This document shows positions 1 to 8,392 of a stretch of DNA of 64,000 nucleotides, one piece after another. Within the stretch, counting starts at the first letter, position 1, and the number at the start of each line of letters is the position of its first letter. This DNA is from Marinibacterium profundimaris (GTDB lineage Bacteria > Pseudomonadota > Alphaproteobacteria > Rhodobacterales > Rhodobacteraceae): contig NZ_AQQR01000005.1 in assembly GCF_002210095.1 (NCBI RefSeq), positions 62,001-126,000 on the forward strand, given 5' to 3'. The notes below the pieces were generated by a model. That model was not told where the DNA came from. It saw only the letters and a program-made list of their open reading frames with translations, and did no database searches. The position numbers and the translations under genes were made by a program.

Positions 1-536
1 CCGGTATCGAAAGGGCCAACCCTGTCGTAGCAACCGCGCCGCACGAAGGTCGCGTTCTGGAAGAAAAAGATGTCCTCGAGCGTATGCCGCAGGATTGAGC
101 CGTCGATCGGATCGGGCCAGTAGCCGGTGTCGGTGATCTCGCGGCGGCCATCCTCGGGGGCGACGGAGAAACGCTGATGTCTGCCCGCGGCTATATCGGC
201 CGTGTCGCTGTCAAGTACCGCGCCGAGACGCTCCGCCGCGTCCGGCAGGGCGGCGTCATCGTCATCGCAGATCCAGATGTAATCCTGATCGGCCAATGCC
301 AGCGCGGCGTTCAGCGCCCGGGACTTGCCGCCGTTCTCGGCCCGTTTGTAGAGGATAGGCAGGCTGCTGCGCCCCTGCACCTCGGCCACCGCCTGTGCGG
401 TGCCGTCGGTCGAACCGTCATCCCAGACAATGACCTGCGCAGGGGGGCGGGTCTGGGTGTCGAGGGCGTCGAGCGCCTCAATAAGCAGCGTGCTGCGATT
501 GAAAGTCGGTACAATTGCGGTGATCTGACGTGCCAA
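1..536 (-). CDS. Glycosyltransferase family 2, C-terminus outside window
   Basis: A GT-A fold glycosyltransferase that probably adds a sugar to a lipid-linked exopolysaccharide repeat unit at the cytoplasmic face of the inner membrane. Read leftward from a TTG at 536-534, the protein starts LARQITAIVPTFNR and continues with WDDGSTDGT, a nucleotide-sugar binding region, then ENGGKSRALN and the ICDDDD acidic cluster that stands in for the DXD metal site. No in-frame ATG precedes these motifs, so TTG is inferred; a GGGG stretch lies about 8 bases upstream. The 3' end runs off the window. It diverges from the exoF-like gene at 686 and belongs to the same cluster. The sugar specificity cannot be read from sequence. 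Confidence 0.85.
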   Translation of the reverse strand, partial: MARQITAIVPTFNRSTLLIEALDALDTQTRPPAQVIVWDDGSTDGTAQAVAEVQGRSSLPILYKRAENGGKSRALNAALALADQDYIWICDDDDAALPDAAERLGAVLDSDTADIAAGRHQRFSVAPEDGRREITDTGYWPDPIDGSILRHTLEDIFFFQNATFVRRGCYDRVGPFDT

Positions 537-685
537 GTGTACAATCCCCGGCCGATAAAGTGCAATCAACGTTGATCGCGTTACTCACAAATTCTGGCGG
601 CGCTATACAGCTGCTAAAATCAATGCAAATATCAGAGCCAAAGGCCTTAGTGACATATTAACACTTTAAGCGGGAGTTCTTCACG

Positions 686-2014
686 ATGGATTCGAAAGTT
701 CCGGGCTGGACGCTTGGCAAATCCTGTATTGATCGTATTTTGGCCGCCTTTTCTTTCCTCTTGCTTCTTTTTCTGGCGATTTGCGAGCCTGCTCATTCAC
801 AAGAGTCCGCGCAATTCGTGTCGCAGTCGGCTCCGGGGCAATCTGAGCAATCGGTGGTGGCCTATACGCTGGGCTCCGGCGACCGGATCCAGCTCCGCGC
901 TGTAATCTGGGATGAAACTCAGCTGGCCCACGTGCCTTGGGACGCCGTTAACGGGACCTTCACGATCTCGGCCGAGGGGCTTCTGAACATCCCGCTGGCC
1001 GGCCGGATCGAGGCCTCGGGGCTCAGCTTGCCGGACCTTTCCGCGCTTGTTTCGGAGAACCTGCAGAACCGGGTGAAACTGGTTGAACCGCCTTCGGTCA
1101 CGCTGGAGATTGAGAAGTACCGGTCGTTCTTCATATTGGGTGACGTCGATCAACCCGGCGCCTATGAGGCGACGCCAGGGCTCAACGCGATCCAGGCCTA
1201 TGCCGTGGCGGGCGGCGCGCCGGCGCTCCGCGATGCGCTCAACGGCGATCTGCGGTCTGTCCTGCGCGATGCTGGCAGCCTGTCGCACGTAAGGCGTGAA
1301 CAGGTGCGGGCGCGCATCCGCGTGATGCGCCTGCTGGCCGAGCTTGAAGGGAGGGAGAGCTTTGCCCCCGACACCAGCGACATTTTCCACCCCGACGGGC
1401 GCGCGGCGCTGACCGCCTTGGTGGACGAAGAGCGCGCGGTGTTCGACGCCCGCCGCCGGGGCCGCATGCTTGAGACACAGAACCTCGAAGAGCTAAAGGT
1501 GTTGCTGACCACCGAGATCCGGAACCTGCAGGCCAAGCGCGACCGGCTCCAGAGCCAGATCATGACGGCGCAGGAGGCGATCGACGATGTGCAGGCGCTG
1601 GGCGAGCGCGGCCTCGTGCGCGACGATCGGATCCGCGATGCGCTGCGCGCGATGTTCGAACTGGAGAGCCAGGATTTCGACCTTCAGAACGCCCTTTTCC
1701 GATCGCAACAACGCATCAAGGAGGCGGACCGCGACATCGTGGGGCTGAACACGCGGCTTGCCACCGAGGTAACGGATGAGCTGCAAAGGATGAATGCGCA
1801 GATTGAGGAACTGGCCGTGCGGGCGGGCATGCTGACCAATCTGGTGCAGGTCTCTGGGCTAGATGTGCCTCAGTCGGAGCAGGAATTCGTCACCGAATAT
1901 GTCTTGATCAGGGCGGGTGGCGATGGCAGCGAAGAGCGGGCGAGCCGCGCGACCCATATTGGACCAGGTGACATCTTGCGCGTGGAGCGCCGCGCGCTTG
2001 ACCCCGCCAACTGA
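686..2014 (+). CDS. exoF: ExoF-like polysaccharide export protein
   Basis: A periplasmic or outer-membrane-associated polysaccharide export protein of the Wza/ExoF type, 442 residues, close to S. meliloti ExoF length. A long hydrophobic segment (about residues 20-38) ending in HSQ is a signal peptide. Residues about 55-145 form the Poly_export domain (YTLGSGDRIQLRA near its start), followed by an SLBB-like stretch (FILGDVDQPGAYE). Residues about 200-390 are charged and heptad-like, a coiled coil as in ExoF. A GGGAG Shine-Dalgarno sits about 9 bases before the ATG. Its role would be export of the polymer made by the neighbouring ExoY/ExoM/ExoO-like enzymes. It could be an adaptor rather than the pore itself, as its coiled-coil half is unlike Wza. 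Confidence 0.82.
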   Translation: MDSKVPGWTLGKSCIDRILAAFSFLLLLFLAICEPAHSQESAQFVSQSAPGQSEQSVVAYTLGSGDRIQLRAVIWDETQLAHVPWDAVNGTFTISAEGLLNIPLAGRIEASGLSLPDLSALVSENLQNRVKLVEPPSVTLEIEKYRSFFILGDVDQPGAYEATPGLNAIQAYAVAGGAPALRDALNGDLRSVLRDAGSLSHVRREQVRARIRVMRLLAELEGRESFAPDTSDIFHPDGRAALTALVDEERAVFDARRRGRMLETQNLEELKVLLTTEIRNLQAKRDRLQSQIMTAQEAIDDVQALGERGLVRDDRIRDALRAMFELESQDFDLQNALFRSQQRIKEADRDIVGLNTRLATEVTDELQRMNAQIEELAVRAGMLTNLVQVSGLDVPQSEQEFVTEYVLIRAGGDGSEERASRATHIGPGDILRVERRALDPAN

Positions 2015-2141
2015 TGCTGGGTGGGGGCCCGGACACCACATTCCCGAATGCAGCTTCTGAACGACGATCCGGGTGCCCTATGAAGCAGTGTGTGAGTTTG
2101 CCTTGCGATTCTTATGCCGTCAGCTCGGGCGCGGCGTGGGC

Positions 2142-3077
2142 CTAAGGCGCCATACGTTTGCCCGCCGCCTCGCTCAACTGTGACACCACGCGCAAAGCCG
2201 CGGGCGGATACCGCAACAGCGCCATCACCGCCCGGTCCGGGCGATGCGACTTCAGCGCGAACATCACTTCTTCACTGTGCATCAGGATGGCGAGATTGTG
2301 AATTCGGTTTGCCAGAAGACGGCGCAATTCGGGCGAGACATCGGAGCCGAGCGCGGCGGCAAAGGCGCGCTCGGCTTTCATCAGTGCCTGGTACAGGTGC
2401 GGCGCGACGATGTGGGAAATCGATCCCTCGGCTACGCGATAGAGGTAATCCGGTTCGGGCGAAACAAACACCCGGCCACCGGCCATGATGGCCGCCAGGA
2501 TGATGTGGTAATCCTCGCTGTTGCGCAGGCCCACATCATAGCGGATCGCGTGGCGATTCAGGAAGTCGCGGCGGAATAGCGGTTTGAGGTAGCCCCAATT
2601 CTGGGTGCCCGGCGCCAGCTGGTTGTGGCCGACATAATCCTCGATGCTCAGCGGCGTGTCGGCATCCAAGCTGGCGGGATCGAGATAGGCCTCATCGTCA
2701 ATCGGCCGGCCCTTGTCATCTACCCGCCGGAAATTGCCCAGCAGAATGTCGGCATTCTTGTCCTCGGCCATCGCGATCATTGAGGCTAGGCGGCCCGGTG
2801 TCATCGTATCGTCCGCGTCCAGCACGGCGATCCAGTCGCCGGTGGCGGCCTCGATGGCGGCATTGCGTGCGGCGGAAGGGCCACCATTCTGCTCAAGCCG
2901 AAAATAGCTCACTTCCGGGTATTGTGCCATCAGTGCCGGTGTCTCATCCGAGGACGCGTCATCTGCAACAACGATTTCCATCTGCACATCAGTTTGGCAC
3001 AATGCTGCCGCAATGCTTGTTGGCAGCTCATTTACGGCATTATACGCTGCAATTATGGCAGTTGCGCGGGGTAACAT
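2142..3077 (-). CDS. Glycosyltransferase family 2 (ExoO-like)
   Basis: A GT2 enzyme of 311 residues. The N-terminus reads TAIIAAYNAVNELPTS, then ADDASSDET, NGGPSAARN and VLDADDTM, the metal and donor-sugar motifs. The middle (GYLKPLFRRDFL, SEDYHIIL) closely resembles that of the GT2 at 4004-5026, so the two are probably paralogues adding neighbouring sugars. There is no membrane span, so the enzyme is likely cytoplasmic, acting on the lipid-linked oligosaccharide. It lies on the opposite strand between exoF and exoK, diverging from exoK with 78 bases between the starts. Acceptor and sugar are unknown. Confidence 0.87.
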   Translation of the reverse strand: MLPRATAIIAAYNAVNELPTSIAAALCQTDVQMEIVVADDASSDETPALMAQYPEVSYFRLEQNGGPSAARNAAIEAATGDWIAVLDADDTMTPGRLASMIAMAEDKNADILLGNFRRVDDKGRPIDDEAYLDPASLDADTPLSIEDYVGHNQLAPGTQNWGYLKPLFRRDFLNRHAIRYDVGLRNSEDYHIILAAIMAGGRVFVSPEPDYLYRVAEGSISHIVAPHLYQALMKAERAFAAALGSDVSPELRRLLANRIHNLAILMHSEEVMFALKSHRPDRAVMALLRYPPAALRVVSQLSEAAGKRMAP

Positions 3078-3155
3078 CTCGGACTACCTTGCGGAATGTA
3101 ATAGCATTGTATCGAACACAGGGAATATTGTTTCGTCAACCAGGAGCGAGGCTCT

Positions 3156-4007
3156 ATGGGGCATATTTTGTACTCATTTAAACATTGCGCGTTTTTTGCG
3201 ATTACTTTCTTAGCCCTTTGTGGCACAAGCCTTTTTTCCTCATCCATCACTTCGGCACAGGCTCAGACCCCAAAGGCCGAGGGTTTCATTGAAACCTTTG
3301 AAGATGTTGGATTTCGGACGCGTTGGTGGTTTTCCGATTTCGATTTCGGCGGCGATCGTTTTATCACCGGCTGGCGCCGCCAAATGGCCGGGGTTCAGAT
3401 GCCAGTCACCAAACAGGCGATCAATGGCGGTGAGCTGGTGCTGAAACTGGCGCCGGCGCCGGAAGAAGAGCAAAAGGCATTCTTCGGCGCCGAGGTCCAA
3501 CGGGACGCGTTGCATCATTATGGCGACTACGACGTCGTGATGAAGGCCGGAAGCGGCACCGGCGTAATTTCGTCCTTCTTCACTTATACAGGCCCGCATT
3601 TCGGCGATCCCCATCATGAGATCGATGTCGAGATCATGGGGCGCCGGACCGACGCGCTATACGTCAACACCTTCGTGGACGGTGAGCAGAGCGGTGGGAC
3701 CTACGTGCCGCTGGGCTTCGATGTCGCTGAGGAGCCGACCCTCTTCCGGTTCGAATGGCGAGAGGATTACGTCGCATGGTTCGTGCGCGGCCAGGAAGTC
3801 CATCGCCTGACCTCGGATGACATCGTCATTCCTTCCGTCCCCGGCAAACTTTTCATGAACATCTGGAATGCTGCCCCCCGGCAGGAGGCCTGGGCCGGTC
3901 CGGTCGTTTACGAACAGAGCACCGAGGCACGATACTACTGCGTCTCATACCGGCCGCTGGGCGACCCCGGACAGACCTGCACCGACCTCGTCAACCCGCG
4001 GCCATGA
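3156..4007 (+). CDS. exoK: ExoK-like GH16 endo-beta-glycanase
   Basis: A secreted family 16 glycoside hydrolase, probably the enzyme that trims the nascent exopolysaccharide, as ExoK does for succinoglycan in Sinorhizobium. Residues 1 to about 36 form a signal peptide ending ITSAQAQ. The active site is HHEIDVE: by family knowledge E155 is the nucleophile, D157 the helper and E159 the acid/base, in the ExDxE spacing of lichenase-type GH16 enzymes. Length (283) fits ExoK. The gene overlaps the next glycosyltransferase by 4 bases (ATGA), so the two are translationally coupled. All catalytic residues are present. Confidence 0.9.
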   Translation: MGHILYSFKHCAFFAITFLALCGTSLFSSSITSAQAQTPKAEGFIETFEDVGFRTRWWFSDFDFGGDRFITGWRRQMAGVQMPVTKQAINGGELVLKLAPAPEEEQKAFFGAEVQRDALHHYGDYDVVMKAGSGTGVISSFFTYTGPHFGDPHHEIDVEIMGRRTDALYVNTFVDGEQSGGTYVPLGFDVAEEPTLFRFEWREDYVAWFVRGQEVHRLTSDDIVIPSVPGKLFMNIWNAAPRQEAWAGPVVYEQSTEARYYCVSYRPLGDPGQTCTDLVNPRP

Positions 4008-5026
4008 GTGCCGGTCCCGATAATTCAGGTCCGGTTCCGGACGTAAGCGTCGTCATCGCAGCCTACAATGCAGAGGCGACACTGGAGAGGGCGGTGGCAA
4101 GCTGCCTGGTGCAGCGGGGCTGCGAGGTCGAGGTGCTGGTGTCAGACGATGCGTCGCGTGATGGCACACTGTCCCTCGCGCACCGGCTGGCAGAGGGGGA
4201 TTCCCGCGTCGTGGTGTTGTCGGCCGAGCGCAACGGCGGGCCGTCGGCGGCGCGGAACCTGGCGCTGGACGTGGCCAGGGGACGTTATGCCGCCGTGCTC
4301 GACAGTGACGACATGATGGATCCCGATCGCCTGATGCAGCTTGTCGCGGCTGCCGAAGACGGTGACTGGGATTTCACCGCGGATGACCTCTACCGGGTCA
4401 CTGAAGGGCAGGAAGAAGGCGAGCGCACCCGGCTGCTGGGTGGGACGATCGAGGGGCACGAGCCCATCGACCTCGCCACTTTTGTCGAGGGCAACCTCAC
4501 GACCTATAACGGTGCGCGTGGAGAGCTGGGCTTTCTGAAGCCACTGATGTCGATGGAGTTCATCCGCAAGACCGGGCTGCGCTACCGCGAGGATATGCGG
4601 TTGGGCGAGGATTTCGCGTTTTACGCCGAAGCCTTGGTCGAGGGGGCGCGGTTCTGCCTGGTCAAACCGGCGGGATACCTTGCGGTCATGCGCAAGACGT
4701 CCCTCAGCGGGCAGCATGACACTGCCGCGTTGCATGCCCTGGTGCATGCGGGAGAAGCGCTTTTGATGCGGGCGGACCTGTCGGCGGAAGAACGTGGCGC
4801 GCTGAAGCGGCACCGCATCGACACCATGAAACGATGGGCCTGGATGCGACTGATAGATGCCGTCAAGGCGCGTGATGTCGGCGAATGCTTCCGCTCTTTC
4901 CTGGTTCCGATCCCGGTGGGCAAGTACCTCGTGTCCTGCATGTCCGAACAGGTCGTCTTGCGGTCGCGCGAACGCGCCCTGACTGCTTTGAACAGACGCC
5001 TTCAGAAGGGTGAAACACCAGATTAG
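4004..5026 (+). CDS. exoO: ExoO-like glycosyltransferase family 2
   Basis: A 340-residue GT2 transferase. The motifs in order are SVVIAAYNAEATLE, SDDASRDGT, NGGPSAARN, LDSDDMMDPDR and GFLKPLMSMEF, then LGEDFAFYAEAL, where the ED pair suits the catalytic base. This matches ExoO-type succinoglycan glucosyltransferases in order and length. The start overlaps the stop of the GH16 gene, and the next gene (Gfo/Idh/MocA) begins 7 bases after its stop, giving an exoK-exoO-oxidoreductase operon. The similar protein at 2142-3077 suggests duplication. The donor sugar is an inference from the ExoO resemblance. Confidence 0.85.
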   Translation: MSAGPDNSGPVPDVSVVIAAYNAEATLERAVASCLVQRGCEVEVLVSDDASRDGTLSLAHRLAEGDSRVVVLSAERNGGPSAARNLALDVARGRYAAVLDSDDMMDPDRLMQLVAAAEDGDWDFTADDLYRVTEGQEEGERTRLLGGTIEGHEPIDLATFVEGNLTTYNGARGELGFLKPLMSMEFIRKTGLRYREDMRLGEDFAFYAEALVEGARFCLVKPAGYLAVMRKTSLSGQHDTAALHALVHAGEALLMRADLSAEERGALKRHRIDTMKRWAWMRLIDAVKARDVGECFRSFLVPIPVGKYLVSCMSEQVVLRSRERALTALNRRLQKGETPD

Positions 5027-5033
5027 GACCTGA

Positions 5034-6116
5034 ATGCCAGAAACCGTATCCATAGGTGTGTTGGGCGCGGGCGGTATCGCGCGCCGCTTTGTCGCCGACC
5101 TCTCTGCGTCGCACGGCATCCGGGTGTCGGCAATCGCCTCGCGCCAGAGTGAACGCGCGCGCCATTGCCGTGACCTCGGCGGGGCCATCGCGGCCAACGC
5201 CACGATTTACACGGATTACGAGGCGTTGCTTGCCGACCCCAATGTCGACGCGGTCTACGTGGCTCTGCCGAACAGCTTGCACAAGCAGGTCTCGCTGGAC
5301 GCTATTGCCGGGGGCAAGGCGGTGCTCTGCGAAAAACCGTTGGCGGACTCGGCAGCCGCCGTGCGCGAGATTCTTGAAGCTTCGCAAGCGGCGCAGGTCT
5401 TCTGCATGGAGAACATGTGGACCCGTTTCCTGCCGGTGACCAGGACCTGCCGAGAGATCGTGGCCGCCGGCGAGATCGGTGACATCGTGCAGTTCGACTG
5501 CAGCCTGGGCTATCCGCAATTCGAAACCCCGGGGCAATCGAATGTCGATCCCGCGCTCGGTGGCGGGGTTTTACTCGATCTCGGCGTGTACCCGATCTCC
5601 ATGGCATTGCATTTCCTGGGCGACGTCTCTTTTCAAAGCGGAGCGGTAGAATATTCGGCCTTGGGGGCCGATCGCGACATGGCCACCCTGCTGACCTCTC
5701 GATCGGGGGCGGGGACAGTAATGGCCACGCTGCGTGCCAGCCATTCTGCGGTTCTTCGCAATACGATGGAGATCGTCGGAACCCGCGGCCGGATCGAGAT
5801 CGATCCGGCCTTCATTGCGGCCAACTCTGCCCGGATCTCGAGATTTTCTCCGGTGTCCCCTGACGGTCGCGAAGGCAGCGGATGGAAGCGCAGGTTGAAG
5901 TCCAGTGCAATGGGCCGGATCGCCTTTGCCCAGGCGCGACGGCTGCTGGTCGGATCGGGTAAACGTTTTGGAACGTCCTATCCCGGTACCGGTATGCAAT
6001 TTGCCGCCGAAAGCATGGCGCAAAGCTTGCGCGACGGCCGGATCGAAGCGTCCGAGATGCCGATGGGCGAGTCCTTGCGCGTTCTCGAGATCGTCGAATC
6101 AATCAGATCCGCCTAG
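5034..6116 (+). CDS. Gfo/Idh/MocA-family NAD(P)-dependent oxidoreductase
   Basis: A cytoplasmic dehydrogenase of 360 residues. The N-terminal Rossmann motif is GVLGAGGIARRF (residues about 6-17). The CEKPLA motif supplies the conserved lysine of this family, and the C-terminal half is the GFO_IDH_MocA substrate domain, with GGGVLLDLGVYPI carrying the usual aspartate and downstream positions. Placed directly after an ExoO-like transferase, it probably oxidises or reduces a nucleotide-activated or free sugar to make an unusual building block for the polysaccharide. The substrate cannot be inferred. It is the last gene of the run; a 342-base gap follows. Confidence 0.85.
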   Translation: MPETVSIGVLGAGGIARRFVADLSASHGIRVSAIASRQSERARHCRDLGGAIAANATIYTDYEALLADPNVDAVYVALPNSLHKQVSLDAIAGGKAVLCEKPLADSAAAVREILEASQAAQVFCMENMWTRFLPVTRTCREIVAAGEIGDIVQFDCSLGYPQFETPGQSNVDPALGGGVLLDLGVYPISMALHFLGDVSFQSGAVEYSALGADRDMATLLTSRSGAGTVMATLRASHSAVLRNTMEIVGTRGRIEIDPAFIAANSARISRFSPVSPDGREGSGWKRRLKSSAMGRIAFAQARRLLVGSGKRFGTSYPGTGMQFAAESMAQSLRDGRIEASEMPMGESLRVLEIVESIRSA

Positions 6117-6458
6117 GCTTTGGCCTGCCTCCGGCCATGCACAAATCGCACGGACCGAGAGAATCGGTGGATACTCGCCGATCCAAACGCATTGGCGTCT
6201 CGCCACAGTTTTGCCGATTTCTTCGGATTTCCCGCCTATAATCCGGGCAAGTTTGAAACGATTGTGAGTCTCTCTATCCCGTGACTCTATTATGGCCCAT
6301 AAAGGTGTTAATATGATCGCCAAGGCTTAGTAGATTGTGAAAAGCTTTTAGTGGCGCATTATGCGCATTTGCCTGTTGGGGGAAGCATCTAAGCTTAAGT
6401 CTAATCGCGCCTGGTCTAATTTAAAGTGCTTGCCTCTGTTTCTGCCTTGGAGTTTTTC
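6117..6458. other. Intergenic region upstream of exoY with a short palindrome
   Basis: No open frame here looks coding. The DNA becomes clearly AT-richer from about 6280 to 6450 than the genes on either side, as expected of a promoter region for the exoY-like gene. A perfect inverted repeat, GCGCAT-T-ATGCGC, occupies 6354-6366, about 95 bases before the exoY start, and could be an operator. I do not see a confident sigma-70 pair. Confidence 0.45.
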
Positions 6459-7112
6459 ATGTCGTTTCATACCAGTGACCTGAATTCCGAACTTGCCCCT
6501 GTTGGAAAACGCGCCTTCGATATTGTTTCTGCAATAATGATGATCATAGTTTTCGCACCGCTGATGCTCTTCATCGCGGCGGCCATTTCCCTCACCAGCC
6601 AGGGTGGCGTGTTCTTTCGCCACCAGCGGATCGGGCGGGATGGCGTTCCGTTCATGTGCCTGAAGTTCCGGTCGATGCGGCCGGATGCCGAGCAAGTGCT
6701 GAATAGCATGCTCGAGACCAATCCGGCGATGCGCGAGGAATGGGAAAGGGATCAGAAGCTATCAGATGACCCGAGGATCATTCCGTTCGTCGGACATCTC
6801 ATGCGCAAGTCCAGCCTCGACGAATTGCCGCAACTCTTCAACGTCCTCGCAGGTGAAATGAGCATGGTGGGTCCGCGTCCCGTGACCCGCGAAGAGCTCG
6901 AGCGCTATGGGCCGTACAAGATCCACTATTTGTCCCTGCGGCCGGGATTGACGGGGGCCTGGCAAATAGGTGGCCGGTCGGATTCGTCCTATGACGAACG
7001 AATTAGAATGGACACCTGGTATTGCCAGAATGCGTCACTGGCGACCGATGCAACGATCCTTTTCAGGACTGCAAAGTATTTCATGTCGGGTCGCTTAAGC
7101 GGAGGTCGCTGA
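6459..7112 (+). CDS. exoY: ExoY-like priming sugar transferase
   Basis: A polyprenyl-phosphate glycosyl-1-phosphate transferase that starts the repeat unit by transferring a sugar phosphate (galactose-1-P in S. meliloti ExoY) to undecaprenyl phosphate at the inner membrane. The start is placed at ATG 6459 because TTGGAG lies 7 bases upstream; an earlier GTG at 6426 lacks such a site. The 217-residue protein has one membrane hairpin (about residues 20-42) and then the family signatures [26 protein letters not shown] and [14 protein letters not shown]. Length matches the small ExoY type, not the five-span WcaJ type. Its stop abuts the stop of the convergent small gene with no spacer. Confidence 0.92.
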   Translation: MSFHTSDLNSELAPVGKRAFDIVSAIMMIIVFAPLMLFIAAAISLTSQGGVFFRHQRIGRDGVPFMCLKFRSMRPDAEQVLNSMLETNPAMREEWERDQKLSDDPRIIPFVGHLMRKSSLDELPQLFNVLAGEMSMVGPRPVTREELERYGPYKIHYLSLRPGLTGAWQIGGRSDSSYDERIRMDTWYCQNASLATDATILFRTAKYFMSGRLSGGR

Positions 7113-7325
7113 TCAGCGCCGGACCCGCGACCAGGGTTTGCGGTTTTCCTCGGGGTCTTGACCTTTCTTTTCGGGGAGAATCCAGACCCAAACGACAGTA
7201 ACCGGGATACTCGCGATCCATGCGCCAATTACCCAATATACAACCGGTCCCCCGAAGAGGAAGTAGCCAACGGCCGCCGCTACCGCGGAGACCGCCAAGG
7301 GTCGTACCAGATTTCGTAGGAGCAT
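7113..7325 (-). CDS. Small two-span membrane protein, function unknown
   Basis: A 70-residue protein with two hydrophobic segments (about residues 8-25 and 29-50) and a charged C-terminal tail (EKKGQDPEENRK). It fits exactly between exoY (zero-base gap at its stop) and the divergent exoM-like gene, whose start codon overlaps its own. Small membrane proteins beside polysaccharide primases are sometimes modulators (ExoX near ExoY is the precedent), but I see no sequence match to ExoX, so that role is only contextual. It could be a spurious reading frame, though the clean hydrophobic pattern argues for a real gene. Confidence 0.6.
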   Translation of the reverse strand: MLLRNLVRPLAVSAVAAAVGYFLFGGPVVYWVIGAWIASIPVTVVWVWILPEKKGQDPEENRKPWSRVRR

Positions 7326-8310
7326 GATGAGACCTGTAACACACTCAACTTACGGTGTGAATTGCGAAAGTGATGTCTCCTGTGAACGGCGGAAAATCAC
7401 CGTCGGCATCTGCACGTTCCGTAGACCTTCGCTTTTTCTGACACTCGAGAGCATCGCGGGACAGACTGGTATCCAAAAACATCTCGTCAAGATTGTTGTG
7501 TCCGACAACGATGAGGTGGCGACGCTGGGAGACGAACTTGACGCCTTCGCTCGCGGTCGAAAACTTGATATCGAGTACATCCACGCGCCAGACCGCAACA
7601 TATCGATTGCGCGCAATGCTTGCCTGGATCACGCCGATGGTGATTTCCTGGTGTTCATCGATGACGACGAGATCGCAGAACCGAACTGGCTGCGGACGAT
7701 CATCGACGCCGCTAAGGACACAGGGGCCGGCGTCGTCTTTGGGCCGGCGCATGCAGTTTATGCCGATGATGCGCCGGGCTGGATCGTCGAGAACGATTTC
7801 CATTCCAACATCCCGGCGCCCACGCGAGGTGTGATCGAAACAGGCTTTTCCAGCAACGTGCTGCTCGATCTTCGGAACCCTTCGGTGCGGGGTTTGCGCT
7901 TCAGCCTCGAGTACGGGAAGACCGGCGGAGAGGATATCGATTTCTTCTTCAGGGCGCATCGGCGCAATGTACCGATGCATATCTGTATGGAGGCCTCCGT
8001 CCGCGAACCGGTCGAGGAAAAGCGCATGTCGGGCGGATGGGTGTTGCGGCGCAGGTACCGGACGGGCCAGATCTATGGCCATTGCGCGATGACCAGCGGC
8101 ACGCGGGCGGGCCTCGGTCCGCGATTGAGCCTCATGGCACGGTCGCTGGCCAAGGGGCTCTATTGCGGGGTCCAGGCCATCCTGCCGCCCTGGGGCCTGA
8201 GCCGGACGGTGTTCTGGATCATGCGCGCCGGCTTTCATGCCGGCGTGGTCACAGGCGTGTTCTCCCGCCCCAAGAGCGCCTTCTACGGCGTTGAGACTGC
8301 AACGCATTGA
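7324..8310 (+). CDS. exoM: ExoM-like glycosyltransferase family 2
   Basis: A GT2 enzyme of 328 residues resembling ExoM beta-glucosyltransferases. The motifs are KITVGICTFRRPSL, VVSDNDE, ISIARNACLDHADGD and VFIDDDEIAEPNW (metal site), then a distal GGEDIDFFFR with the ED catalytic-base pair. The ICTFRRP opening is typical of the ExoM subgroup. GGAG lies just upstream of the tandem ATG codons at 7324 and 7327; the second has the better spacing. It would extend the lipid-linked oligosaccharide in the cytoplasm after ExoY priming. The divergent small gene shares its start region, leaving no room for separate promoters between the two starts. Confidence 0.87.
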   Translation: MMRPVTHSTYGVNCESDVSCERRKITVGICTFRRPSLFLTLESIAGQTGIQKHLVKIVVSDNDEVATLGDELDAFARGRKLDIEYIHAPDRNISIARNACLDHADGDFLVFIDDDEIAEPNWLRTIIDAAKDTGAGVVFGPAHAVYADDAPGWIVENDFHSNIPAPTRGVIETGFSSNVLLDLRNPSVRGLRFSLEYGKTGGEDIDFFFRAHRRNVPMHICMEASVREPVEEKRMSGGWVLRRRYRTGQIYGHCAMTSGTRAGLGPRLSLMARSLAKGLYCGVQAILPPWGLSRTVFWIMRAGFHAGVVTGVFSRPKSAFYGVETATH

Positions 8311-8392
8311 ACCGGTCGCTCCGGCAATCGGGCCAGCCTGATCGGAGCGACACCTCGACATTCAAGGCGGACAATTCGGATCGGACTGCCCC

